NCBI GenBank assembly: GCA_964485855.1
Contig: CAZAKI010000002.1
Span: forward strand, 53,511 to 117,510
Direction of reading: 5' to 3'
Source: UBA993 sp964485855
GTDB lineage: Bacteria > Bacillota > Dethiobacteria > DTU022
DNA length: 64,000 bases
The notes under the pieces are model-generated. The model was not told the origin of the DNA. It searched no databases and saw only the letters and a list, made by a program, of their open reading frames with translations. This document shows, piece after piece, positions 52,889-61,444 of this stretch. A program made the position numbers and the translations under genes. Positions within the stretch are counted from its first letter, which is position 1. Every line of letters begins with the position of its first letter.

Positions 52889-53815
52889 ATGAAAACCATA
52901 AACGAAATTTTTAGGGGCGTGCATACGGCCCTAATCACTCCGTTTACATCAACCGGGGCCGTGGATATTGGAGCCTTTAAGCGGCTGGTTGAGTTTCAGA
53001 TTGAATCCGGTATTGATGGGCTGGTGCCCTGTGGCACAACCGGTGAGAGTTCAACCCTTTCGCATGATGAGCACGACCGGGTGATCGCCCTTACCGTCGA
53101 GTATGCCGCCGGGAGGGTGCCGGTAATTGCCGGAACGGGCAGTAATGCTACGATCGAAGCGATTCAGTTGTCGCAGCATGCCGAGCAGTCGGGGGTTGAT
53201 GCCGTTTTACTGGTTAATCCGTATTACGTTAAACCGACTCAAAAAGGCCTATACCTGCACTTTACGGCAGTCGCCGAATCGGTATCAATCCCCTGCATTG
53301 TTTACAACATAGAGGGACGAACCGGGGTTAACTTAGAAAATGAAACACTTCTGCGCCTGATGAACGAGAACCCCAATATTGTCGGGGTTAAAGAAGCCTC
53401 CGGCAGCCTGGATCAAATGAAAAACCTGCTTGGTTTGCGCCGGGAGCAGTTTGTGGTGCTTTGCGGCGATGATAACATGACCGTGGATTTAATCGAGGCC
53501 GGTGGTAATGGCGTAGTTTCAGTGGCGGCAAACCTGATCCCCCACCAGATGAAAGCGATGGTTCACAGCGCACTTGATGGTAACCTGATCAAAGCAAGGG
53601 AGATTGAAGCGCAGCTGATGCCTTTTTTCAAAGCCTGCTTTGTTGAAACCAACCCGATTCCAATTAAAACAGCAATGGCGATGAAAAAGTGGTGCAAAGA
53701 AGAATTTCGCCTGCCGATGTGCTCGCTCTCTAAGGACGAACACTACGCAGTAATCCGCCAGGCGATGGAGGCACTTGATATCCAGGAAGCCGGTATCCGC
53801 AAAGTAAATATCTAA
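52889..53815 (+). CDS. dapA: 4-hydroxy-tetrahydrodipicolinate synthase
   Basis: 308 residues from the ATG at 52889. Schiff-base Lys in VGVKEASG, Tyr in IVYNIEGRTG, and the GTTGESSTLSHDEH motif of the family. Condenses pyruvate with aspartate semialdehyde. The dapL gene follows 15 bp later with an AAGGAG site. Confidence 0.95.
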   Translation: MKTINEIFRGVHTALITPFTSTGAVDIGAFKRLVEFQIESGIDGLVPCGTTGESSTLSHDEHDRVIALTVEYAAGRVPVIAGTGSNATIEAIQLSQHAEQSGVDAVLLVNPYYVKPTQKGLYLHFTAVAESVSIPCIVYNIEGRTGVNLENETLLRLMNENPNIVGVKEASGSLDQMKNLLGLRREQFVVLCGDDNMTVDLIEAGGNGVVSVAANLIPHQMKAMVHSALDGNLIKAREIEAQLMPFFKACFVETNPIPIKTAMAMKKWCKEEFRLPMCSLSKDEHYAVIRQAMEALDIQEAGIRKVNI

Positions 53816-53830
53816 GGAGTTTTTGGGCCA

Positions 53831-55221
53831 ATGGCTAAAATTAATGCTCATTACAGGAAACTTAGCGCCGGGTACCTTTTCCCGGAAATCAGCCGCCGGG
53901 TTGCCGCCTTTCAAACAGAAAACCCTCAAGCAAAAATTTACCGCCTGGGGATCGGCAACACTACCGAACCACTACCGCCTGCGGTGATTGACGGATTAAC
54001 AGATGGCGTAGAAAGGCTTGCTTCTCCTGAAACTTACAGCGGTTACGGTGATGAACAGGGCGAGCTTGAATTACGCGAAGCGCTGGCCGCGCTTTACCGG
54101 CAGCGGGGTGTAACACTTGAACCCGCTGAGCTATTCATCAGCGACGGCGCCAAACCCGATTCCGGCAATATCCAGTCGATCTTTGGCGCTGATAACCTGG
54201 TTGCCTTTCAGGATCCGGCCTACCCGGTTTATGTCGATTCAAACGTCATTGCCGGCCGCTCGGGCAGCTACAACAGCGCCAGTGGCTCTTACGAAGGCTT
54301 TGTTTATATGCGGTGTACTGAGGAGAATGGTTTTATCCCCGAACCGCCGGCCGAAAAGACAGACCTGGTTTATCTCTGCAGTCCCAACAACCCGACCGGT
54401 GCTGTGGCCAGCCATCAGCAGCTAAAAAAGTTTGTCGACTATGCCCGTAAAAACCGGGCGGTGATCATTTTCGATGCCGCTTATGCCGAATTTATCACCG
54501 ATCCTCAACTGCCCCGCTCGATCTACGAAGTAGAAGGGGCTTTTGAGTGTGCGATCGAAATCAACAGTTTTTCAAAATCGGCCGGTTTCACCGGGGTCAG
54601 GCTCGGCTGGGCGATTGTTCCNNNNNNNNNNNNNNNNNNNNNNNNNNNNNNNNNNNNNNNNNNNNNNNNNNNNNNNNNNNNNNNNNNNNNNNNNNNNNNN
54701 NNNNNNNNNNNNNNNNNNNNNGTTTTTCAAAATCGGCCGGTTTCACCGGGGTCAGGCTCGGCTGGGCGATTGTTCCGAAAGCCTTAGGTGTTGAAGACAG
54801 CGAGCCGGGCGAACTGAACCGGCTATGGCTGCGCCGTCAGACGACCGTTTTTAACGGTGCCTCGAATATTGCCCAGCGTGGAGGGCTTGCAGTGCTTTCA
54901 CCTGAAGGGCGGAAGCAGTGCAAAGCGGTGATTAACTATTACATGGAAAATGCGCGCCTGATCCGTGAAGGTTTGCAGCAGATCGGGTTAACCATCTACG
55001 GCGGTGTCAATGCCCCGTATCTTTGGTTGAAAACACCGGGCAGCCTATCCTCATGGGAGTTTTTTGATCAATTGCTGAACGAAACGCAGGTAGTAGGCAC
55101 CCCGGGCTCGGGCTTCGGCCCGGCCGGCGAAGGCTATTTTCGCCTCAGCGCCTTTGGCCACCGCGCCGATATCGAGGCCGCCGTAGCGCAAATCATCGCC
55201 AACTTGCACTTGAGTAATTAA
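53831..55221 (+). CDS. dapL: LL-diaminopimelate aminotransferase, split by a false assembly gap
   Basis: If the 100-N gap and one copy of the flanking 55-base duplication are removed (155 bases), the frame is continuous and gives 411 residues, the normal DapL length. Motifs: GIGNTTEPLPPAVIDGL, YGDEQGELELREAL, CSPNNPTGAV, and the PLP Lys in SFSKSAGFTGVRLGW, which lies inside the duplicated stretch. Converts tetrahydrodipicolinate directly to LL-diaminopimelate. Third gene of the lysine operon; no dapD/E/F are seen. Confidence 0.93.
54567..54776. repeat. Assembly gap flanked by an exact 55-base direct repeat
   Basis: Bases 54567-54621 and 54722-54776 are identical, with 100 N between them (54622-54721). 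Removing one copy plus the N keeps the dapL reading phase exactly. This is what a k-mer overlap of two contigs looks like when a scaffolder inserts a default gap. Confidence 0.95.
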
Positions 55222-55284
55222 ACAATACCATCTTACCTTACTGAAAGAAGAAGCTCTTAATTCTCTTTTTCTTGTGGTAGAGCG

Positions 55285-55500
55285 AGGCCATCACTTCCTA
55301 TCGATAGAAGGTAAGCAAGCTTTAACTCCCTCTCCCTATGGAAGGAGCAGCTTTTAACTCCCTCTCCTCTTGGGGGAACACCTCTTAACCTTCTCTGGAA
55401 TGAGATGTGGAGGTTAAAAAGATTTTATCTTTATTCCAACCTCCAACCTCTCACTTCTCACTTCTAATTTGGGAGGGTCGGGGTGAGGGGAGCAATAAAT
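55285..55500. repeat. Cluster of CCCTCTCC / GGGTGAGGGG-type repeat fragments
   Basis: The 55222-55517 gap between dapL and lysA holds several partial copies of a pyrimidine-rich motif (TTAACTCCCTCTCC at about 55320 and 55352, a related AACCTTCTC at 55388, AACCTCCAACCTCTC near 55437) and a complementary GGGTCGGGGTGAGGGG near 55474. Together they can form imperfect stems. They resemble degenerate intergenic repeat elements seen in many bacterial genomes. No protein is encoded here; an open frame from 55407 into lysA lacks a ribosome site. Confidence 0.5.
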
Positions 55501-55517
55501 CATTGGAGGCGGCACAA

Positions 55518-56780
55518 ATGACAGAAAAAAAGATCCCTCTAACTAAGGCGCAGTTGGAAAAAATCGCTGAAGAGTATCCTACCCCTTTTCATCTTTATGA
55601 CGAAAAAGCAATCCGCGAAAATGCCCGTCAATTCTATCAAGCTTTTTCCTGGATAGAAGACTTTAAAAACCACTACGCCGTTAAAGCCTGCCCGAACCCG
55701 ACGATCCTTTCCATTTTGCTGGAAGAAAAGATGGGCGTGGACTGTAGTTCACTGCCTGAATTGATCCTGGCGGAAAAAGTTGGCTTCCGGGGTGAAGATA
55801 TTGTTCTCACCTCTAACGATACCCCGGCAGAAGAATTGATCGAAGCAAAACGTTTAGGTGCGGTGATCAATCTAGACGACATCAGTCACATCGACCTTCT
55901 GGAAAAAAATGTTGGTATCCCTGAGCTGATCTCTTTTCGCTACAATCCCGGGGATGCACGCACCGGAAATGTTCTGATCGGCCTTCCCCATGAAGCCAAG
56001 TACGGGATTACCAGAGACCAGGTGATCGAAGCCTACCGGATTATGAAGGCGAAAGGGGTAAAGCGGTTTGGTTTGCATACTATGGTGGCTTCTAACGAGC
56101 TTGAAAATAGCTACTTTGTTGAAACAGCGAGGATGCTCTTCGAGCTGGCCGTTAAGATTAAAGAAGAGAGCAAGGTTGAAATTGAGCTGATCAATATGGG
56201 CGGTGGTATCGGGATTCCCTACCGGCCAGAAGAAAAACCGGTAGATCTTAACTCTATCTCGACCGGAATGAAAGAACTCTACGATCAGCTGATTGTTCCG
56301 GCCGGACTTCACCCCCTGCGGATTGTATTTGAATGCGGTCGCCTGGTGACCGGGCCTTACGGTTACCTGGTCAGCAGGGTGCGCCAGGTGGCAAATAAAT
56401 ATAAGCGCTATGTCGGTCTCGACTCCTGCATGGCCAATTTGATGCGACCTGGAATTTACGGGGCCTACCATCATATTACTGTTCCCGGAAAAGAAAATTC
56501 ACCGGTTGATCAAATCTATGATGTTACCGGTTCGCTCTGTGAAAATAGCGATAAATTTGCCATTGATCGCCGGCTGCCGGTCATTGAACCGGGAGATTTG
56601 CTGGTGATTCATGATGCGGGAGCGCACGGATACTCCATGGGGTTCAACTATAACGCCAAGCTGCGCTCGGCCGAGCTGCTGTTGCGCGAAAATGGCAAAG
56701 TCCAGCTTATCCGCCGGGCGGAAACAATTGATGATTATTTTGCCACGCTGCGCTTTTCCGGGGCACCGGTTGAGGTTTAA
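55518..56780 (+). CDS. lysA: Diaminopimelate decarboxylase
   Basis: 420 residues from the ATG at 55518 (TTGGAGGCGGC upstream). Fold-type III PLP enzyme with the Schiff-base Lys in HYAVKACPNP, GGGIGIPY, the phosphate-binding ECGRLVTGPYG and the catalytic Cys/Glu region SLCENSDKF. Converts meso-diaminopimelate to lysine. Separated from dapL by a repeat-rich gap of about 300 bases, so it may have its own promoter. Confidence 0.93.
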   Translation: MTEKKIPLTKAQLEKIAEEYPTPFHLYDEKAIRENARQFYQAFSWIEDFKNHYAVKACPNPTILSILLEEKMGVDCSSLPELILAEKVGFRGEDIVLTSNDTPAEELIEAKRLGAVINLDDISHIDLLEKNVGIPELISFRYNPGDARTGNVLIGLPHEAKYGITRDQVIEAYRIMKAKGVKRFGLHTMVASNELENSYFVETARMLFELAVKIKEESKVEIELINMGGGIGIPYRPEEKPVDLNSISTGMKELYDQLIVPAGLHPLRIVFECGRLVTGPYGYLVSRVRQVANKYKRYVGLDSCMANLMRPGIYGAYHHITVPGKENSPVDQIYDVTGSLCENSDKFAIDRRLPVIEPGDLLVIHDAGAHGYSMGFNYNAKLRSAELLLRENGKVQLIRRAETIDDYFATLRFSGAPVEV

Positions 56781-56845
56781 AGTGAGCGAAAGCGGTTTTT
56801 AGGTTATAATGTTATTAATGATTTAAACAATAGGAGTGATGATTT

Positions 56846-57616
56846 ATGGTTCGCAGCGATATCAGAGCCTATCTTAACATCGGTTCATTGGTTTTAGTCC
56901 TGCTTTTTAACTTCTTATCAAATGCGATACCCTTTAACGGTCTAACCCAAGGTGATCTTTCCGAGCTTTACCCGGTGCTGATTACCCCTGCCCCCTATGT
57001 ATTTTCAATCTGGGGTTTAATCTACCTGGGCCTGATTGCTTTTATCATCTACCAGGCCATTCCGGCTTTCCGTGAAAATCCTTTGGTAAAAGCAGTCGGT
57101 ATATTTTTTGCTGTCAATGCCCTGTTTAATATTCTCTGGCTTTTTGCCTGGCACTATCAGCTAGTAGGCTGGTCAATGATCATCATGTTGCTGCTGCTGG
57201 CTTCGCTGGTGGTTATTTATTTACGGATTGGGGCAGTAACTGCCGAGAAAACAATCTACGACCGGATTATCGTCAAGTACCCTTTTAGCCTTTATATCGG
57301 CTGGGTCACAGCAGCGACGATCGTTAACTTTAACGTGCTGCTTTACAGTATCGGCTGGCTAGGGACCGGTACCGGCGGGGTGGTTTTTACGATCCTGATG
57401 ATTATCATTGCAGCCCTGGTTGCACTGGTAGTCTTTTATTTCCGGCAAGATTATATCTATGCAGCTGTCTTTGTCTGGGCTTTAGTCGGCATCGGAGTCA
57501 GGCATGCCTCCGGTCCGGTTATTCTAACTATTTTTGCCTGGTTGGCTGCCGCGGCCATTCTCTTCTTTCTTGGGTGGATAGTGGCCCGCCAGAAAAATCA
57601 GTCGATCAGACTATAG
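56846..57616 (+). CDS. TspO/MBR-like tryptophan-rich membrane protein
   Basis: 256 residues with about seven transmembrane helices. PAPYVFSIWGLIYLGL and NALFNILWLFAWHYQ match the TspO/MBR family, with Trp-rich helices; the C-terminal extension adds two to three helices beyond the usual five. Family members bind tetrapyrroles and other hydrophobic ligands. Ligand unknown here. AGGAGTGATG gives a usable start. Ends before a bidirectional hairpin. Confidence 0.82.
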   Translation: MVRSDIRAYLNIGSLVLVLLFNFLSNAIPFNGLTQGDLSELYPVLITPAPYVFSIWGLIYLGLIAFIIYQAIPAFRENPLVKAVGIFFAVNALFNILWLFAWHYQLVGWSMIIMLLLLASLVVIYLRIGAVTAEKTIYDRIIVKYPFSLYIGWVTAATIVNFNVLLYSIGWLGTGTGGVVFTILMIIIAALVALVVFYFRQDYIYAAVFVWALVGIGVRHASGPVILTIFAWLAAAAILFFLGWIVARQKNQSIRL

Positions 57617-57628
57617 CTTCATCAAGAA

Positions 57629-57657
57629 GGGAGCAGTACGATTAATCTACTGCTCCC
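57629..57657. terminator. Bidirectional terminator-like hairpin
   Basis: GGGAGCAGTA at 57629-57638 and its exact complement at 57648-57657, with a 9-base loop, lie between the convergent TspO-like and DUF937 genes. Confidence 0.75.
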
Positions 57658-57692
57658 TCTTCAGCAAAATTCACTTGATCGTTTCTGCCGGA

Positions 57693-58166
57693 CTACTTTT
57701 TAAAGAAACTGCCAAGGACGCTGCCGATCATATTAGTCAGGTCTAGTTTATTTTCCTGCTTTTTCTGGTTGCCCAGAGCGCCTAAGACCAACGGGGCCAA
57801 CTGGGTCAGTAGATCTAAGACCTGATTGTTTCCCACGCCGGCTTTTTGGGCCAGGTTGGTTTGCACGGTCTCTTTTTGCTGGCCAAAAATATGTTGCAGC
57901 ATTTTTGCCCCATCATTGGTGTCAACGTTTTTCAAAAATCCTAAAATATCGTCAACCTGATCATCTTTGTGGTCTTCCAAAGCTTTATCGAGCGCTTTTG
58001 CTCCATCAGGATTGGCTGCATTCTGTTGTAGCGCTCCGAGTAAAGCCGGCAGAGCTTCCTGTGCCACCTGTTGGGTTTTTTCCCGATCGACGCCAACACT
58101 GCTTCCCAGTTGTTCTAGGACCTTCGGGTCACTTAACTGTTTGGTCAGTAAACTGACTAAATCCAT
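57693..58166 (-). CDS. DUF937 domain protein
   Basis: 157 residues, helical, with repeated motifs typical of DUF937: LLTKQLSDPKVLEQLGSSVG, ALPALLGALQQNA and a second VLDLLTQLAPLVLGALGNQK. The C-terminus ends MIGSVLGSFFKK. Family function unknown; some members are structurally like YidB. GGAGGCG lies upstream of the ATG. Monocistronic between two hairpins or promoters. Confidence 0.85.
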   Translation of the reverse strand: MDLVSLLTKQLSDPKVLEQLGSSVGVDREKTQQVAQEALPALLGALQQNAANPDGAKALDKALEDHKDDQVDDILGFLKNVDTNDGAKMLQHIFGQQKETVQTNLAQKAGVGNNQVLDLLTQLAPLVLGALGNQKKQENKLDLTNMIGSVLGSFFKK

Positions 58167-58278
58167 TAATAACGCCTCCTAATTATTATAATATTCTAAT
58201 CCATTTTAACACGTTAAAATGCACTTGCCGTATTTTTGCCAGAAAAAATTTTAGCAAAGCCTAGAACTATTTTCATTC

Positions 58279-59475
58279 TTAGCAATAAAGATGGCCCCTG
58301 GTCAGTGGCAAATCGTCGCATAGTCCGCGGCTAAAAAGGAGTTGATGAACATCAAGGCCGCTGCTGATAAAGGAGGCGCTGCAGCCAACCAGGTAAAGGC
58401 GCCACATTCTTACAAAATGTTCACCATATTTTTCTCTAACCTGATCGGCAACTTTTTCGAAATTGTCTGCCCAGCAGGCTGTTGTCATCGCATAGTGCAG
58501 CCGAAGACTCTCTGCGTCGATCAGGTGAAATGAGTACTTGGGCAGGGTCCAGATAATCTCGCGCAGCGAAGGAACATAGCCCCAGGGGATTACATGTCTT
58601 TTAAGCCAGGGGTTTAGCGGTCCTTCCAGGGGCCGGTTGATCGTATGCATTAGGGACAGGCCTCCGGGGCGAAGCATTTTTTTCAGGCAATTGAAATACC
58701 ATTCGATATTCTCCCGGCCTACATATTTAAACTTTCCGATGCTGACAATTTTATCAAAGGTCTGTCCTTCAACTGCAAGATCGCGGTAATCAGCAACCCG
58801 GACGTCAACCTTGCCAACCAGGTTCTCTTCTTCAATCCGCCTGCGGGTGTCATCTGCCTGTTGTTCGCTTAAGGTGATGCCAAGCGCTTTAACCCCGTAA
58901 TCTTTGGCTGCTCTGATCACCAGATAGCCCCAGTCGCTGCCGATGTCAAGCAGAGTTTCTCCAGCTTTCAGCTGCAGTTTGCGCAGGATATAGTCAATTT
59001 TTTGCTGTTGGGCAACCTCCAGTGAATCTGCGGGGGTTATGAAATAAGCGCAGGAGAAGGCCAAGGATTTGTCCAGCCAGAGTTTATAAAACTCGTTTTC
59101 AGGTTGGTACTCATGGCTGGCAATTTCAGGCGGGGTATCATCCGGTTCTGACCGGCGGCCTTTGATCAGTCTCTGAAACAAGTTCTGCCCGCTGTTGTCG
59201 CTTCTGAAAAGTTCTTCATTGCGAATCAAAAGATTTAGTAAAGCTTTGAAGTCACCCTCGACATCGACTATTTGATTCAGGTAGGCTTCACCAAAACTTG
59301 TTTCCGGAGTGCTGAACATCTCACGGATGTCCGGCTGTTCATTAAAAATTATCTTGAAAAGCGCTTCGCTTTCCCCGGAACAGCCGAACAATTCGGTCTC
59401 ATTATTCCAGTAGGTCACAGCAAAGGGAGCGCCTCTCATGCTACGAAAAACTGCCCTCAGTAGTTCCTTTTGCAC
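58279..59475 (-). CDS. Cyclopropane-fatty-acid synthase-like SAM methyltransferase
   Basis: 398 residues from the GTG at 59475, which has GGGGG about ten bases upstream; the frame is open to an ATG at 59553 without a site. An N-terminal domain of about 120 residues precedes a Rossmann methyltransferase: LLDIGSDWGYLVIRAA binds SAM, with ALGITLSEQQ and VGRENIEWYF typical of the CFA/mycolic-acid synthase family. Likely adds a methylene or methyl to unsaturated lipid chains at the membrane. The SAM loop GSDWG lacks the last Gly of the usual GCGWG. Confidence 0.85.
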   Translation of the reverse strand: MQKELLRAVFRSMRGAPFAVTYWNNETELFGCSGESEALFKIIFNEQPDIREMFSTPETSFGEAYLNQIVDVEGDFKALLNLLIRNEELFRSDNSGQNLFQRLIKGRRSEPDDTPPEIASHEYQPENEFYKLWLDKSLAFSCAYFITPADSLEVAQQQKIDYILRKLQLKAGETLLDIGSDWGYLVIRAAKDYGVKALGITLSEQQADDTRRRIEEENLVGKVDVRVADYRDLAVEGQTFDKIVSIGKFKYVGRENIEWYFNCLKKMLRPGGLSLMHTINRPLEGPLNPWLKRHVIPWGYVPSLREIIWTLPKYSFHLIDAESLRLHYAMTTACWADNFEKVADQVREKYGEHFVRMWRLYLVGCSASFISSGLDVHQLLFSRGLCDDLPLTRGHLYC

Positions 59476-59931
59476 CTCGCAACCCCCTTTTTTATTTCCC
59501 TTGCTAATCAAGCCGCTTTTTGCAGCATGGTAGCTGTTTATATTATGAAGCAATTCTTTAAATATTTCAACTATATGCCGACCTGTTTGTAAGAAGAATG
59601 GCAGCTCTACTTAAAGTGGTTCCTCCCCATTCATTCCGACCGACAAATATCTTTCAGTTTCAACTTGTACAATTTAATCTGAGTAAGAAAATCTTGGCTC
59701 TCACTAAAGTCAAGTATTCGAGCGATGCTCTTTTAAGTAATAGTTTTCAAAATTGTGCCAATAAAAAGGAAAAACAATGCTACCGATAGAATATAACCCA
59801 TAAATCTGCTCTGTGATGATAAAGCTAACAACTCATACCGGTTAAGAAGCTAGAAATAAGAGGGATTATAGAGCGGATAGCAGGTGAAATAATTAACTGC
59901 TTTCAACTTAAAAGAGAAGGAGAATAAAATT
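59476..59931. other. AT-rich intergenic stretch without a supported gene
   Basis: Composition turns AT-rich here and stays so through 60750. A possible 63-codon frame at 59598-59789 has no ribosome site and no family resemblance. I see no RNA gene, strong hairpin or clear promoter, although GAGAAGGAG near 59916 serves the next gene. Confidence 0.5.
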
Positions 59932-60204
59932 ATGAAACAATATAAATTTTGCCAAAGCTGTGGCTTCCCGCTAAAAAAAGACAAAAACGGAGGTGGCACA
60001 GAAAAAGATGGTTCTATAAGTAAGAAATACTGCTCTATGTGCTACAAGGATGGAAATTTTTTAAGCCCTCCGGAAATAAATACTGCTCAGAAAATGCAAG
60101 AATTTTGTATTAAAGAAATGAAAAAAGATGGAATGAATGGTTTTTTTGCATGGCTCGCCACTCGTGGAATTCCAAAACTTGAGAGATGGAACAATAAATT
60201 CTAA
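59932..60204 (+). CDS. Small zinc-ribbon protein
   Basis: 90 residues. N-terminal putative zinc ribbon: FCQSCGFPL followed by KYCSMCYKDG, as in the PF12674-type domain, then a helical tail (NTAQKMQEFCIKEMKKDG). Strong AGAAGGAG ribosome site. Base composition and Lys/Asn/Ile-rich codon use differ from most of the window, suggesting recent acquisition together with the next gene. Function unknown; probably cytoplasmic. Confidence 0.82.
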   Translation: MKQYKFCQSCGFPLKKDKNGGGTEKDGSISKKYCSMCYKDGNFLSPPEINTAQKMQEFCIKEMKKDGMNGFFAWLATRGIPKLERWNNKF

Positions 60205-60228
60205 GGCATTATTTGAAAGGAAATTATT

Positions 60229-60750
60229 ATGGCAAGCATCATCAAGGAATTACTTGCTTCGGATTATAAACATAAGGAAAAAGTTGCCTTGATCACCAGG
60301 AAAGTGGGAAACGATCAAGAACTTCTCGCTCAATTATTTGAACTTTTACAAACTGGAACTGATGTTGAAAAAGGAACGGCTGCAGAAGTAATGAAATTTG
60401 TCTCTAAGCAAAACCCCGAATTCATGCTTCCTTATATTGATGTTTTGATTGAATATATTGATTATAAAGCTCCCAGGGTAAAATGGGGTTGTCCTGAATC
60501 GCTTGGAAATATTGCAAAAAAATATCCTGAAAAAGTAGAGAAGGCAATCCCAAAGCTTTTTGAAAACCTACAGGATAAAAGCACGGTTGTCCGCTGGTGT
60601 GCTGCTTTTGCGCTTACAGAAATCGCAAAATATAATTCTCAAAAGCAAAAGGAGTTGGTAGATAAATTTCAAAACTTGATAAAAGCTGAGCAGAATAATG
60701 GAGTTAAGAATGTGTATTTAAAAGCTCTTAAGGAGATTGAAAAACAATAA
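60229..60750 (+). CDS. HEAT-repeat protein
   Basis: 173 residues forming about four HEAT-like helical pairs (GTAAEVMKFVSKQNPEF, WGCPESLGNIAKKYPEK, WCAAFALTEIAKYNSQK as repeating units). A solenoid for protein binding; no enzyme motif. GAAAGGA precedes the ATG, 24 bases after the zinc-ribbon gene, so both are cotranscribed. AT-rich like that gene. Ends before a strong terminator. Confidence 0.85.
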   Translation: MASIIKELLASDYKHKEKVALITRKVGNDQELLAQLFELLQTGTDVEKGTAAEVMKFVSKQNPEFMLPYIDVLIEYIDYKAPRVKWGCPESLGNIAKKYPEKVEKAIPKLFENLQDKSTVVRWCAAFALTEIAKYNSQKQKELVDKFQNLIKAEQNNGVKNVYLKALKEIEKQ

Positions 60751-60823
60751 TTAGATCATTTAAACAAAATAAATCTAGATTATAGGTGATATATTTGAAG
60801 GGTTGTAAATCATTGTAAATAAG

Positions 60824-60865
60824 GGGGTTTTGGTCTTCTGCTGTAACCAAAACCCCTTTGTTTTT
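60824..60865. terminator. Terminator between HEAT gene and tRNA
   Basis: GGGGTTTTGGT at 60824-60834 pairs with 60846-60856, followed by TTTGTTTTT on the plus strand. It can also end the convergent tRNA transcript. Confidence 0.88.
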
Positions 60866-60867
60866 CG

Positions 60868-60944
60868 TGGTCGGAGCGAGAGGATTTGAACCTCCGGCCT
60901 CTTGGTCCCGAACCAAGCGCGCTACCAAACTGCGCTACGCCCCG
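60868..60944 (-). tRNA. tRNA-Pro, anticodon CGG
   Basis: 77 bases including an encoded CCA. The acceptor stem CGGGGCG pairs with CGCTCCG (one G-U), the anticodon arm is CTTGG-TTCGGGA-CCAAG with CGG at positions 34-36, and the T arm is GGAGG-TTCAAAT-CCTCT. Transcribed on the minus strand from a promoter at 60958-60986. Confidence 0.96.
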
Positions 60945-60957
60945 CTGATGTAAGCTG

Positions 60958-60986
60958 ATTATAGCACAGCAGGCAAAACACGACAA
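60958..60986 (-). promoter_or_regulatory. Promoter of the tRNA-Pro gene
   Basis: On the minus strand TTGTCG (60986-60981), 17-base spacer, TATAAT (60963-60958), 13 bases before the tRNA. Confidence 0.75.
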
Positions 60987-61050
60987 TAGGATGTCTCAGA
61001 AGGGTAAGTGCTTGAGAAAAAATTAACTTGTCAAATTATTTGCAATTTTA

Positions 61051-61079
61051 TTGACAGATTAGATTTAACCTCATATAAT
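61051..61079 (+). promoter_or_regulatory. Perfect-consensus promoter for the small-protein unit
   Basis: TTGACA at 61051-61056, 17-base spacer, TATAAT at 61074-61079. No position departs from consensus. Start near 61086. Confidence 0.88.
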
Positions 61080-61092
61080 ATTAAAAAGAAAT

Positions 61093-61105
61093 TGACATGA
61101 TGTCA
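61093..61105. promoter_or_regulatory. Operator-like palindrome after the start site
   Basis: TGACAT-G-ATGTCA lies 7-20 bases after the predicted transcription start, where a repressor would block a strong promoter. The regulator is unknown. Confidence 0.6.
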
Positions 61106-61121
61106 TTTATATCGACTGACA

Positions 61122-61292
61122 ATGGTTATGAGCTTTCGGAAAGGCGGATGCTGTTTGCATTATATAGTATTCATCGGTGTTATACTTTTAATTTCCTGGG
61201 GGGTCAGACTATTGATTCACCGGGATCTGCAAACCAGAAAGCGATTAACTGGGTCTGATTTAGACCGAAAGGAGGATCTGTCCGGTGATTAA
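61122..61292 (+). CDS. Small single-pass membrane protein, 56 residues
   Basis: ATG at 61122 (a second ATG two codons later), stop TAA at 61290-61292. The sequence is a short basic start with two Cys, one hydrophobic helix (YIVFIGVILLISWGVRLL), then a basic and finally acidic tail (HRDLQTRKRL onward). The ribosome site is weak. It aligns without gaps to the next protein at F-I, L, R and R-D-L. It sits between a consensus promoter and a terminator, supporting that it is real. Function unknown. Confidence 0.55.
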   Translation: MVMSFRKGGCCLHYIVFIGVILLISWGVRLLIHRDLQTRKRLTGSDLDRKEDLSGD

Positions 61293-61377
61293 TGCTCTAG
61301 CTTTCATTGCGCTATTTTTGACAGTTGCTCTTTTGATTAGATCGATGGTATTGCGTGATTTGAAACGGGTTGATTGA
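61285..61377 (+). CDS. Small single-pass membrane protein, 30 residues
   Basis: GTG at 61285 lies nine bases after GGAGG, and the stop TGA is at 61375-61377. It is one hydrophobic helix (ALAFIALFLTVALLI) followed by RSMVLRDLKRVD. It overlaps the preceding small gene by eight bases, the same coupling seen for other gene pairs in this window. Shares the R-x4-RDL(K/Q) tail pattern with it. Too short for family assignment; possibly an accessory subunit or a membrane regulator. Confidence 0.6.
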   Translation: MINALAFIALFLTVALLIRSMVLRDLKRVD

Positions 61378-61444
61378 AATAGCTTAGCAGTTCGCGGTTT
61401 AACTGAAATATTTGTTTTGTATTTTTGTTACAATCAGTTACAAT

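Noticed and set aside
54567..54776. A genuine tandem duplication within dapL
   Set aside because: Exact 55-base identity abutting a default 100-N gap and perfect phase on collapse fit an assembly artefact much better.
54543..54794. Short frames repeating the same peptide on both sides of the second gap
   Set aside because: They come from the assembly duplication and disappear when it is collapsed.
59598..59789. 63-codon frame in the AT-rich intergenic stretch
   Set aside because: No ribosome site, no hydrophobic or domain pattern, and stop-poor frames of this length occur by chance.
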